Origin: Saposhnikovia divaricata
Taxonomy: Eukaryota; Streptophyta; Magnoliopsida; Apiales; Apiaceae
Assembly: GCA_036435485.1 (NCBI GenBank)
Contig: CM071595.1
Coordinates: 229,138,080 to 229,202,079, forward strand
Length of the DNA: 64,000 nucleotides
Reading direction: 5' to 3'
Position numbers and translations under genes: made by a program
The notes under the pieces: model-generated
What the model was told of the DNA's origin: nothing
What the model saw: only the letters and a program-made list of their open reading frames with translations
The model's database searches: none
Shown: positions 34,354 to 44,636 of the stretch, one piece after another
Layout: each line of letters starts with the position of its first letter
How positions within the stretch are numbered: position 1 is the first letter of the stretch

Positions 34354-37300
34354 GTGAGATCAAAACAATGGATTTTGGATAGTGGATGCACAAGACATAT
34401 GAGTGGTGATAAATCTCAGTTCCTCTCTCTCAGTAAGAAAAAGGGTGGAAGTGTCACCATTGGTGATAGCAAAACACTCCAGATTCTTGGGAAAGGGAAG
34501 ATTGGTAATAGTGTCATTTCTATTGATAAAGTACAATATGTTCAAGGTCTTAAATATAATTTGCTTAGTGTAAGTCAGTTGTATGATGATGGACATTCTG
34601 TTCTTTTTGATAAAGAAAAGTGTACTATTATTGTTGGCACTAACAAAGTCCCCCTAGTTGCTAGAAGGGAAGGAAATATATATATTTTGGACTTTGAAAT
34701 GCAGGATTCATCTTGTTGTCTAGCTGCTGTTGATTCAAATCCAGAAATTTGGCATAGAAGGCTTGGACATGCTCATATAAACTTACTCAGCAAGCTGTCT
34801 TCAAAGAAGCTAGTTAGAGGATTGCCAAAATTGAAGTATGTCAAAATGGAAACTTGTTCGGCTTGCCAATTAGGCAAACAAATCAGGACTCCACATAAAT
34901 CAAAGAATATGGTATCAACTTCTAAACCTTTAGAGCTTCTTCATTTAGATTTATTTGGTCCGGAAGCATATAAAAGTATTGGAGGAAAACAATATGCATT
35001 TGTTATTGTAGATGATTATTCTAGATATACTTGGGTATTGTTTCTTCGTACTAAAGATTGTGCTTTCAGCGAATTTGAGAAGCTAATTAAGTTACTTGAG
35101 AACAAGTTTAAGATAAAGCTTGTAAGTATAAGGAGTGATCGAGGTGGTGAATTCCAAAAGGACTTTATCTCATATTGTGAAGATAGAGGCATTTCACATG
35201 AATTCTCTGCTCCAAGAACCCCACAGCAAAATGGAGTTGTGGAAAGAAAGAACAGGTCATTGCAAGAAACAACTAGAACATTGCTGCAAGAGAGCAAGCT
35301 GCCAAGAAGTTTCTGGGCAGAAGCAGTCAACACAGCTAGCTACGTTCTTAACAGAGTACTAATCAGGCCTATTCTCAACAAGACTCCATATGAATTGCTA
35401 AAGAACAAGAAGCCAAACATAGGCTACTTCAAGGTCTTTGGATCCAGGTGCTTTGTACTCAAATCCATTGATAGAGATGGTAAATTTGATGCCAATTCAT
35501 ATGAAGCTATATTTTTGGGTTATTCTACAACAAGTTGTGCATATAGAGTTTATAATATATCTAAACGTACTGTTGAAGAGTCAATTGATGTTTCATTTCA
35601 AGAATCTAATGTTGATCTGTCAAGAGATGAGGAAGATATTGCAGGTTCAGATGATGCCAGCGAGCTGCCAAGGTCAGATACAGCAACTCAGCGAGCTGAC
35701 AAAGAAGCAGATTCTAAAAATACAGCAACTCAGCGAGCTGCCAATGAAGCAGACTCAGGAAATGCAGCAACCCAGCGAGCTGCAGTAGAAACTGAATCAA
35801 GTTCAGCTAATGATAATCAAGCTGAAATCTCTCCTCCAGTAGATGAAACTTGTGATAAGGTGTCAAAGCTCACCTTGGAAGATTCTAGAGGTCAGAGATC
35901 ACAAGAAAAGATGCCAATTTATAATGGGGATGAATCACCTCCTCCATCCAAGAGAATTAGGGTCAATGAAGAAGTCATGGCTCATCACAACTTTCCAAAA
36001 TCAACAAGGACAGTAAAGAACCATCCTCCAGAGTTGATTATTGGTGATAAATCAGAAGGCATCAAGACAAGGAGAAGCCAAGCTAACTTTTGTGCATTTT
36101 CTGCCTTCCTAGCTCAAGAGGAACCAAAGAATGTCAATGAAGCTCTAAAAGATGAGAATTGGATCATGGCAATGCAAGAAGAACTTAATCAATTTGAAAG
36201 ATGTGATGTTTGGGAACTTGTAGAGCCACCTAAAGATGCTTCAATCATTGGTACTAAATGGGTTTTCAAGAACAAGGTTGATGAAGAAGGAACTGTTACT
36301 AGAAACAAAGCAAGGCTTGTTGCACAAGGATATAATCAACAAGAAGGAATCGATTTTGATGAAACTTATGCCCCGGTTGCAAGGCTAGAGTCAATAAGGA
36401 TGCTACTATCATTTGCATGGTTCAAGAAGTTCAAGCTACATCAAATGGACGTGAAAAGTGCATTTCTTAATTGGTACTTGAAAGAAGAAGTATATGTCAA
36501 GCAACCTCCTGGATTTGAGAGTGATCAATTTCCTAATTATGTTTTCAAATTAAAGAAGGCACTATATGGATTACGACAAGCTCCTAGATCTTGGTATGAA
36601 AGGCTAAGTAAGTTTTTGATAAAGAATGGATTCATTCGAGGTAAAATCGATCCTACTTTGTTTACTAAACTTACTGGTAATAATATTCTAGTTGTGCAAA
36701 TATATGTAGATGATATTATATTTGGATCAACTAATGATAAGATGTGCAAGTGGTTTTTTAAGTGCATGCATAGTGAGTTTGACATGAGTATGATGGGCGA
36801 GCTAAATTACTTCTTGGGGCTCCAAATCAAGCAAACTCAAGATGGAATATATGTACATCAGTCCAAGTACATCAAGAACTTGCTAAAGAAGTTTGGATAT
36901 GAGAATATCAAGGCAAAATCTACACTTATGAGTTCTGCCAGCAAGCTGGCTGCAGATGAACGAGGTAAAGATGTAGATGTTCGAAAGTATAGAGGTATGA
37001 TTGGTAGTTTATTGTATCTTACAGCCTCTAGACCTGATATTATGTATAGTGTATGTGTGTGTGCTAGGTTTCAAGCTCAACCAAAAGAATCTCACTTGAA
37101 TGCTATTAAAAGAATTTTTAAATATTTAAGTGGAACTACTACTCTTGGTTTATTTTATCCCATCACAAATACATTTGATCTTGTTGGGTATAGTGATGCA
37201 GATTATGCAGGTTGTCAAACTGATCGAAAGAGTACAAGTGGTGTTTGTGCATTTTTAGGACAGAGTTTAGTATCTTGGCAAAGCAAGAAGCAAACTTCTG

Positions 37301-37644
37301 TTGCATTATCCACAGCTGAAGGGGAGTATTTAGCAGCTGGAGGTTGTTGCTCTCAAATGCTATGGATGAGACAAACACTTCTAGATTTTGGAATTAAATG
37401 TGGCAAAGTCCCCATTTATTGTGACAATACAAGCACTATCAACATATCAAAGAATCCAGTGAATCACTCAAGAACAAAGCATATCGACGTTCGACATCAT
37501 TTCTTGAGAGACAATGTTGCAAAAGGAAAAATTGAGCTAATCTTTGTAAGTACAGAGTACCAGCTAGCTGACATCTTCACAAAGCCATTAGCCGAGGAGC
37601 GTTTCACTGTGTTGCGTCGCGAATTAGGCATGTGTAATGTCTAG
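34354..37644 (+). CDS. Copia B Pol polyprotein (protease, integrase, RT, RNase H)
   Basis: A 1096-codon open frame. The protease active site WILDSGCTRHMSG is at the very start. The integrase HHCC part (HRRLGHAHIN, CSACQLGKQ) and core (HLDLFGPEA, SDRGGEFQ, PQQNGVVERKNR) follow, then an acidic variable linker with four CAGCGAGCTG words (35658-35782). The reverse transcriptase has LHQMDVKSAFLN, YGLRQAPRSWYE and catalytic YVDD; RNase H has YSDADYAGCQTD, STAEGEYLA and the DNTSTINISK region. The residue after SAFLN is Trp where Gly is usual. The first codon is GTG and the upstream frame is closed at 34333, so translation must reach it by frameshift or another route, or the junction is a lesion. Otherwise it looks intact. 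Confidence 0.92.
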   Translation: MRSKQWILDSGCTRHMSGDKSQFLSLSKKKGGSVTIGDSKTLQILGKGKIGNSVISIDKVQYVQGLKYNLLSVSQLYDDGHSVLFDKEKCTIIVGTNKVPLVARREGNIYILDFEMQDSSCCLAAVDSNPEIWHRRLGHAHINLLSKLSSKKLVRGLPKLKYVKMETCSACQLGKQIRTPHKSKNMVSTSKPLELLHLDLFGPEAYKSIGGKQYAFVIVDDYSRYTWVLFLRTKDCAFSEFEKLIKLLENKFKIKLVSIRSDRGGEFQKDFISYCEDRGISHEFSAPRTPQQNGVVERKNRSLQETTRTLLQESKLPRSFWAEAVNTASYVLNRVLIRPILNKTPYELLKNKKPNIGYFKVFGSRCFVLKSIDRDGKFDANSYEAIFLGYSTTSCAYRVYNISKRTVEESIDVSFQESNVDLSRDEEDIAGSDDASELPRSDTATQRADKEADSKNTATQRAANEADSGNAATQRAAVETESSSANDNQAEISPPVDETCDKVSKLTLEDSRGQRSQEKMPIYNGDESPPPSKRIRVNEEVMAHHNFPKSTRTVKNHPPELIIGDKSEGIKTRRSQANFCAFSAFLAQEEPKNVNEALKDENWIMAMQEELNQFERCDVWELVEPPKDASIIGTKWVFKNKVDEEGTVTRNKARLVAQGYNQQEGIDFDETYAPVARLESIRMLLSFAWFKKFKLHQMDVKSAFLNWYLKEEVYVKQPPGFESDQFPNYVFKLKKALYGLRQAPRSWYERLSKFLIKNGFIRGKIDPTLFTKLTGNNILVVQIYVDDIIFGSTNDKMCKWFFKCMHSEFDMSMMGELNYFLGLQIKQTQDGIYVHQSKYIKNLLKKFGYENIKAKSTLMSSASKLAADERGKDVDVRKYRGMIGSLLYLTASRPDIMYSVCVCARFQAQPKESHLNAIKRIFKYLSGTTTLGLFYPITNTFDLVGYSDADYAGCQTDRKSTSGVCAFLGQSLVSWQSKKQTSVALSTAEGEYLAAGGCCSQMLWMRQTLLDFGIKCGKVPIYCDNTSTINISKNPVNHSRTKHIDVRHHFLRDNVAKGKIELIFVSTEYQLADIFTKPLAEERFTVLRRELGMCNV

Positions 37645-38172
37645 CCAGCTAGCTGCCATTGGAGATTGGAAACTTTCATGTCTAGCCAGCTAACTGCTAT
37701 AGAAGTTTGGTACACTCTCATATGACTTTATTTCTCATTCAGATTTAATATTGATTATTGTGTAAAATCTAGTCCACTTACTTGTTTTATTTGCTAAATG
37801 TTGTTTTATTTTTTTTAAGTGGTTAATTTAATTCATTATATGTGAACTTGATAATCCATGCTTACTTGAATTTGTATATTTAATGATTGCATGTGGATAT
37901 CCTTTTTGATGAATAAGGGGGAGAAAATTCAGGATTAAAAGTATGTGTGATTTAGGGGGAGTTGATATTTTTTTATTCTTGTAACTCTTTACTTCACGTA
38001 CTTTGCTGGGATCATATGGTTTAATGCTAAATGTTTATGTGATGCCATGCGACTATACTGATTATGCTTAACTGCTTGTATAGATTTCAAATATTTTTGC
38101 AGGGGAAGCATAAATTCAGGGGGAGTATTTAACTCCTGAATATTGGTGTGTAATCATCAAAAAGGGGGAGAT

Positions 38173-40175
38173 TGAAACCCTATTGGTTTTGATGATGACA
38201 CAATACAGTAAGCTGACTGCTTGGTTTTGATGATGACACAATGCAACAAGCTAATTGCTTGTTACTAAATATATATTAGCCTGCTATCAAATTTTATTTG
38301 CAGGATGCTTTGATTGAAGGGGAGTTTTTAGCTCAGTCTCAAGTTAATATGTAATCATCAAAATCTTAGTTTTGATGATAACATAGTTAGCAAGCTGGTA
38401 CGCTTGTAATGGTATATTATAGCAAGCTTCTTGTGTATGTTTCTAATTCTATTTTGCAGGACATATAAGTTATGCTATATACAAAGATATTAACAAGCTG
38501 GATATATGTACTGGACTAATATTGTTTTGTAGGATTATTACTTATATTATTTCGTAGCAAAACAGGGTATCTCAGCTAGCTGACAGTACAAGAGTTCTTA
38601 TAACACAGCAAGCTGACAGATAACACAGCTAGCTGACAGTACAACACAGCAAGCTGGCAGTCTGTCCAGAATATTCGGAATATAAAGGGGAGTACGTTTT
38701 TTATAGTAAATATTGTGGAAATCAGTTGTAAGATTGGTCTACTATATTTAAACATGATATTATATATATTAGAACACTACTCCAGTAGAAGTATCATGCT
38801 AGACAACTTCCACTCATTAAAGGAATCTTTTTATTACTTTAATGCTCCACTAAAACATCCCATGTGCTTCTTTTCAATCATGCTTGTATTAATAAACAAA
38901 TAGTCCATACTTTTACTAACTCCACCATCTGTTGTCATGTGAGTAGTTTCAAAAGAAAACACTTTTACTCATTATCATATTTTGTTTTCTTCATTGATGT
39001 CTAACGGATTTCTTCAAGTTTTATTTATAGAACAAAAAGCTGTGTTATTCACATTCTCATCACTACTCCACTGATTATATTCCTTTACATGAGAATCATG
39101 ATATCTATTAAATCATTCTATGACAAACCTGCCATGTGAACGTTAGTAGTGGGATTAATGGAACAGATCTAAACACGTGAGAAGTGCTCTTCAAGACCGT
39201 TTCAAGTTTGCTCATTAATTCTAATCTCTTTTGTTTCACTATATAAATATATACTTGTATGGTTGTGTTTCTGAGCAGCTTACACAACAAGAGCCTTCAA
39301 GCAAAATTCAAGAACATACAACAAACAACTCTGCACCTTCATTTCATATTCAACAAACGAGCTCAAGCGTTATATTCTATATCGAGATATTAGAGTTCAT
39401 AGTTTTGAGTTGTAAATCTTCATATCCATTTGTATTGTTCAACTTGTAAAGTTGGTAGTTGCTGGATTGTCAAGCTTGTGGAACAAGGGTTCAAGGAGCA
39501 TTAGGCTAGAGAAGTTTGTACTTGGTTTAGTATAGAACTTAGAGAGCTGTGTTCAGGAAACAAGGGGTTCCAGCTAGCTGCAATCAGTAACTGGGGATTG
39601 GTTTCACTGCATAACAGCAAGGGGGTCTTGGTTATCACGGAGTATTGTGCTCAAGGGGAGCTCATTGGTCTATACAACAGGTTGTTCAAGGAACTAGAGG
39701 AATTCACGAAGTGGGACTTCAAGGAATTCAGTGTTCAAGGGAGTAAGGCTGTTAGAGAGGCATTGAGGTTCAAGGGAGCTGCTTTACTCAGGGAAATAGT
39801 TCATTCCAGCAAGCTGTTATCAGTGAATTGGGTGATATATTATTGGATCTTGTAATTGGATTTCATTGTGATCAATAATATATTCTCTTACCAAGTTGGT
39901 AAGGGACTAGGACGTAGACCATAGAAGATTAGGGGTCGAACCTAGCTAAAATTCTTGGTGTTCTTTACTTACTGCACATTTTATCTTTCTGCATTGCATA
40001 TCACAGCTAGCTGCCTATTCATTAATCTGTCGAATCTGGTTAACTCAGCTAGCTGCTTATTCACTAATTTGTTGAATCCAGCTAGCTGCCAGAATAACTT
40101 TTCAGGTAGAATTTTTATTAGGTCATTGTTAGTCATAACACCTATTCACCCCTCCCCTCTAGGTGTGTATTTTCA
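38173..40175 (+). repeat. 3' LTR of Copia B
   Basis: A 2003-bp LTR almost identical to the 5' LTR. Between the pol stop (37644) and this LTR, about 530 bp of untranslated sequence include two CCAGCTAGCTG-type words and the purine tract. Confidence 0.95.
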
Positions 40176-40400
40176 CCGACCTTTTTATTTTTTGATTATT
40201 TTTTCCTAACACTAAAATGAGTGTTTACTAACATTTGTACGGTTCGATCGTCGAAAAAATCATTCAAAAAAAATTATAGGGTGAATCTGGATCGTGCCCC
40301 ATTAAAGGAAGCAAAACTTTTACTACATTTTTGTTAAAATCTCGTACAACGCAGCCTTTTTATTTTTAGATTATTTTTTCTCAACACTAAAATGAGATCT
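40176..40400 (+). repeat. ~173-bp array of CACTA 2, right part
   Basis: Continues the array broken by Copia B: CCGACCTTTTTATTTTTTGA, CACTAAAATGAGTG and GAATCTGGATCGTGCC recur. At 40400-40700 related but degenerate pieces carry CCGTACGG-type words. Confidence 0.85.
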
Positions 40401-40719
40401 TTTTCAAAAATAGTCATTCAAATAGTAATTAATTTTGGAATAATTCTGTATTAAAATCTTTTTTCGATGATTCAGCCGTACGGTTGATAATATATTTTGA
40501 ATATAGTGATGTGAATAAATAATTAAAATATTCAAAATTATTCTTGTATGAGTTTATAATATAAACTCACCCAAAGTACTACTCCTTCTAACTAGTCTCG
40601 TCCCGATTGAATGTAATCTATTTTTTGAATATCTTTTTTGACGAAAAAACTAGACGGATGATAATATATATTGATTTTAGAGATGTACAAAAAAATAAAA
40701 AATTTTAAACTAATCTTCT

Positions 40720-41314
40720 ATGATATTTAGTAGTATTAATAGTATTATTTATATCTATTTTAAAAATGTCAACCAAATATTTTCCCTTTACCAAAAATTT
40801 TTCCCCCCACTTATTCCAAATTATTCACATCTCCCCCTTTTTTTCATACAAACACCTCACCTCACTCTCACATCTCTCTCTCCCCAACATCTCTCTGGCT
40901 GCTCACCTCTCCAGACTCTCTCTCTCACCATCTCCGACTCTCTCTCGCTGCTCACCTCACCAACCCTCTCTCTCTACTCACTTCCCCCTCTCTCTAACAA
41001 ACCATCTCCTCCTTGAATAAGAACCCTAGTTTTAGGCTTGAAAAAGATATAAACACTGAATCCACAAATTGATTTTCAATTAGGTAAAATCGAAGATTAA
41101 TTGGCTCGATTGGATGGTGGGTTGTCTCCTTATGTAAATATTTTGATTTTGTAGGTGATTTTAGGACTTTACATTTGGAGCTTTCATTCTAGGGCTTCTG
41201 ATTTTGAGATTTCGTTAAGGTAATTCATCTCTAGCTGTTTTTAGGGTTTCAATTTGGGTTTTGGGTATTTAATATTATGTCATATTTAATTGATTTGTTT
41301 TGGGTATATTTTGT
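40720..41314. other. CT-rich, 5'UTR-like stretch within CACTA 2
   Basis: A pyrimidine-rich region with many CTCTCTC runs (40860-41000) and then TTTTAGGGTTTC-type words looks like the 5' untranslated part and first intron of a housekeeping plant gene. It lies directly before the captured SNARE exon and may have been captured with it. Confidence 0.45.
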
Positions 41315-41428
41315 TGGGAGGAGCTCTGTAAAGAAGCTTGCAAAATTGAAGGCGATCTCGACGTCAAGCTCGCTTCTTATGCTAAGCTCGGTGCTCGCTA
41401 CACTGAATCTGACTTCTCTCTCTCATAG
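41315..41428 (+). pseudogene. GOS1: Captured GOS1-type Golgi SNARE exon
   Basis: The frame reads WEELCKEACKIEGDLDVKL, then ASYAKLGARYTESD, FSLS and a stop (TAG at 41426-41428) directly before a GTGAGT donor. This matches the N-terminal part of plant GOS1-type (GOS11/GOS12) Qb-SNAREs, which act in vesicle fusion at the Golgi. The rest of the gene is absent. It sits inside the CACTA 2 ends, so it is most simply a gene piece captured by the transposon. Confidence 0.85.
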
Positions 41429-43242
41429 GTGAGTAGTTTATATGTCCATCTGATGTGTACCATTATGTTTATGCCTCTAAAACAATGTTCTTCTCTATTT
41501 TCTCATCTTCTTTCTCAATGTCCTAAGTATCTTTGTCAAATCAAAGAGAGTTCACAGCTCCCATATTATATTTCTTCTTCTATGCATTCAATTTCTTATG
41601 TTTCTTTTGGCTTTTTGCATATCTTAAATAAGTATGTAGAATGAAGTTCAGTCAGGTTGGCCAAAAATCACAGTCAGCATAAATAAACCCATATATACAT
41701 ACAAGAGATTACTGTGAATGTGCTATAAATATAATTCTATGTAAGAAAAGGCACATATGCGAGATTGTATGCAAATATCCTTCTTCTCTTGATAATACAG
41801 AGTTATTGGTTCGAGTTTCAGATGCAAGTGTGTCACTACTTGAATTATGCAATTCACCACGCATAAGCCTGTAAACTTGCAAATGCAAGACAATTTACCT
41901 TCGATGATTATATATTTGTATGAGATCTATATCTACAATGAGGTGAAAGAAACAAATATCAATGCTTTTGAGCTTATTTTAAATTTTTTTACTGCAGTTA
42001 TTGGTTCACTTTATAATCCTTTATAGACAAATGAATTTTTGCAAAGAGGTTTGAAAGTATAGTGAAAAAGTAATTTAATTAAGGTACTGCAACAGTTTGA
42101 AACATTGCTCCTAATGAGAGATTTGAGAGTATGGAGAGCTAGCAAAAAATGTTTTTAATCAAGTTCATGAAATTAATTCATATATTAATTCTAGTTTGAT
42201 TAGATATTATCTCTTTGAATCAGGTTGATGGAGGAATGTGCTACATATGGAAAGTTAGTGCTTGCCGACCTTTTGGAACTAAGGGAAGAATGCTTGAGGG
42301 AGTTTTATTTTGTTGATGCCTATCGAAGCATAAAACAGATGTACCGACTTGTCCAAACATATTGTGTGTAAACAGAGGTATCGACTTGTCCAAACTAGCA
42401 AATACTTGTTGGACTACAACTTTCAAGAAATGAGGGAAACTTTGCGGTATAGTGTTACTCTACCAAACTGGAGAAATTGAAGTCAGTTAAAAACTATGTA
42501 ATCTGGTTAATTATAGACAGTTCTCTTTCAACATTCTCCTACAAGTCTGCAACTCATTCCATACATCACATAAATATAAATCTATTATATTTTCTTATGT
42601 AGAATGTTATCTGATCAAATATTAATTGGTACAAAAGACCTCCTTATCGTCAATTCTAAGTTAGAATTTCAAGGCAAACATGGACAGGACAATGAGTTCA
42701 ACAGAAAGTGGGTAGATCTCCTTGGTATGTTTTATGTTTATACATACACGCACATATAATTATACGTATGTAACTGAACCAAGACTCTATAATTATTTAT
42801 TACAGTGCCAACTTGCTAAGTGAAGATAGTTATTCCTCTAGATTGTCATAATATTTAGACTGTTTACGAGTTGCTTATGGTTTACTATTTGCATATGGTT
42901 TACTATTGCATGTCCTGTGAAAGAAAAAAGGTTTAGAAATATTTTCCTATTTATAAGTATTTGTGTAGGTAAGTGGGTGTGAAGTTGCTTTCATCTCTCT
43001 GTTAATCAGTGAAATTAATTTCAGGTGCCTTGTTTATGTTCACCTTGTTCTCTCTTATTCTTCTATTTTGCCCCTTAATGCAAACACAATATCTTGTGTA
43101 TGTAGATGACATTTATATCGATGAACCTGCATCTGTGCCATCTACTTCAATTATGGCCATCTAATTCATATTTAATTCTTTAATTCTCTTGCTTCCTTTG
43201 CCCCAATTATGAAAATGGCCTTGTTTAATTTCTCAATTATTA
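41429..43242. other. CACTA 2 interior without recognised gene
   Basis: Mostly intron-like sequence. A slightly more coding-like stretch at 42220-42480 has an open frame fragment (LVLADLLELREECLREFYFV) that I cannot assign. It could be another captured exon. Confidence 0.3.
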
Positions 43243-43460
43243 GCAGCAAGCTGCAGGAGTTGATCTGATACTATCAAAGTACATAGAGACTTTGCAGCCA
43301 AAATTCAGAAAATTGATTATCTTCCCTAGAGACAAGTATTGGTGTTCTCTGCTACATTTCCAGTTACTGTCAAAGCTTTCAAGGACAACAAGTTTCTTGA
43401 AAGAGTACGAGGAGTTTCTGTTGAAGAAGAGGAGTTCCAAGCAAAATGCAATTTTAGTTG
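43243..43460 (+). pseudogene. Captured DDX6/DHH1-type RNA helicase fragment
   Basis: One frame gives LQPKFRKLIIFPRDK. After a one-base shift near 43336-43342 another gives VFSATFPVTVKAFKD, which includes helicase motif III (SAT) as in plant RH6/RH8/RH12 proteins of the DDX6/DHH1 group, mRNA decay and P-body factors. It then runs into unrelated sequence. The frameshift and short length make it non-functional. It lies within CACTA 2, so capture by the transposon is likely. Confidence 0.7.
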
Positions 43461-43510
43461 TGTGTTGCTAACATTGGATGAAGATTGTGATTTGTATGTA
43501 TGTATATAAA

Positions 43511-43910
43511 GGGAAAAGAGTATCTAAAGCACACAATAGAGAAGTTCTCTATTAGTGCGCTTTAAATTATGATAAATTAGTTATTATTTGAACAATCCAA
43601 CCGTACGGATGTTAAATTCATACAAAAATATGTGAATGTACAAATTTTCGTGTAATTTAATTATTTGGAACTACAAATTTATAGCAATAAGATTATGATA
43701 AATCTGTGTCGTTGAATATATATAGAAAATAGTATTATTATAAAAGTGATGCTCCACTATTTCAAATATAATAAAAATTTGTATACAATGTTATTTTGAC
43801 ATAAATTTTTCATCCGTACGGTTGGATTATCAATAATAATAATAAAATACAAGATTTAAGGTGCACTAATAGAGAACTTCTCTATAGTGTGCTTTAGAAA
43901 CTCCATGCCC
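43511..43910. mobile_element. Mutator-like MITE
   Basis: The 400-bp element has long inverted ends (GGGAAAAGAGTATCTAAAGC on the left; the complement of the right end begins GGGCATGGAGTTTCTAAAGC). It is flanked by the perfect 10-bp duplication tgtatataaa at 43501-43510 and 43911-43920. Ends of more than 60 bp and a 9-11 bp duplication fit Mutator-like elements. Both inner arms carry a CCGTACGG word (about 43602 and 43815). Confidence 0.85.
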
Positions 43911-44636
43911 TGTATATAAATTGGTCTAGTAGATATTAGACATTTTCTGCTGGTTGTGTAATGATTGTACTAAATCTACAATGTTGACATTTTTTTTAGT
44001 TAAGTAATGTATAATTTATAGTAATTTTGGTGTGTTGATTGTATTGTCTAGCATAGTTTTTTTGCATAAATAAACCATTGTCTAGTCTATTTTTAGCCAA
44101 TGAAGGAATCTTTAATAACAGTTGTTATAAATCATATAAGACAATAGCCATACTTCAGAAGAAAACATTGTAGGACTCCTTTCACATAACTCTTTCTTAT
44201 ATAAAATCGTTGTATTTAGACACTCTTCACCACGGGAAACAAGGGTATCAGACAATGGGCAAATCTGCTAGCATATCTGTTGTAGTGTTGGAGTTCTAAC
44301 AACTCTTTCTATTTAAGGAACTATTGTCTTAACCCTTGAACAACAACAGATGTTATTTTTAAAATACTTGATTGACTTCATTTTAGACAAGGGTTTTTAA
44401 ACATAGCATTGTTGTTTTTAGGTGTTATACAACGACGTCAAAAAAATGGGGGCATTGTCTTGCAATCTGATGGACAACAGTTAACATACCTGTGGAACCG
44501 TTGTTTTACTTTCTTCTAGTAACGGTTGTAAAACCATTATCTGATGTCAATCACACCACTGCTTGATAGACAACGAAAAATTTAGATGCCAGACAATGGT
44601 GCAAAACTGTTGCATGATCTTGTTTTTCTTGTAGTA

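Larger units (their letters stand above)
30307..40175 (+). mobile_element. SIRE-like Copia retrotransposon B, nearly intact
   Basis: The element is 9869 bp with long LTRs (1999 and 2003 bp) and a perfect 5-bp target duplication, ccgac, at 30302-30306 and 40176-40180. A primer site, TGGTATCAGAGC, starts at 32308, and a purine tract, AAAAGGGGGAGA, precedes the 3' LTR. Gag and pol frames are long and open. I count about 11 substitutions plus two small indels between the LTRs (about 0.55 %), so insertion was recent. The ten-base word CAGCNAGCTG is scattered through LTRs and coding parts. Long LTRs, two zinc knuckles in Gag and the reverse transcriptase type suggest the SIRE group (inference); no envelope-like frame follows pol. 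Confidence 0.95.
28227..44636. mobile_element. CACTA element 2, 16.4 kb, carrying host gene pieces
   Basis: The left end is CACTACAAGAAAAACATGAT and the right end CATGATCTTGTTTTTCTTGT followed by AGTA (last base changed). The target duplication is tga (28224-28226) on the left and tgg (44637-44639) on the right, one mismatch. Joining the flanks at one tga copy reconnects the Gypsy RNase H reading across the site, which supports the ends. AACCGTTGT and GACAATAGTT-type subterminal repeats fill 28240-28880 and 44050-44610. It holds a ~173-bp array, captured SNARE and helicase pieces and a MULE-type MITE. Without the Copia insertion it would be about 6.5 kb. No transposase seen. Confidence 0.88.

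Noticed and set aside
40720..41020. Serine/leucine/proline-rich frames
   Set aside because: They are translations of CT-rich, 5'UTR-like DNA.
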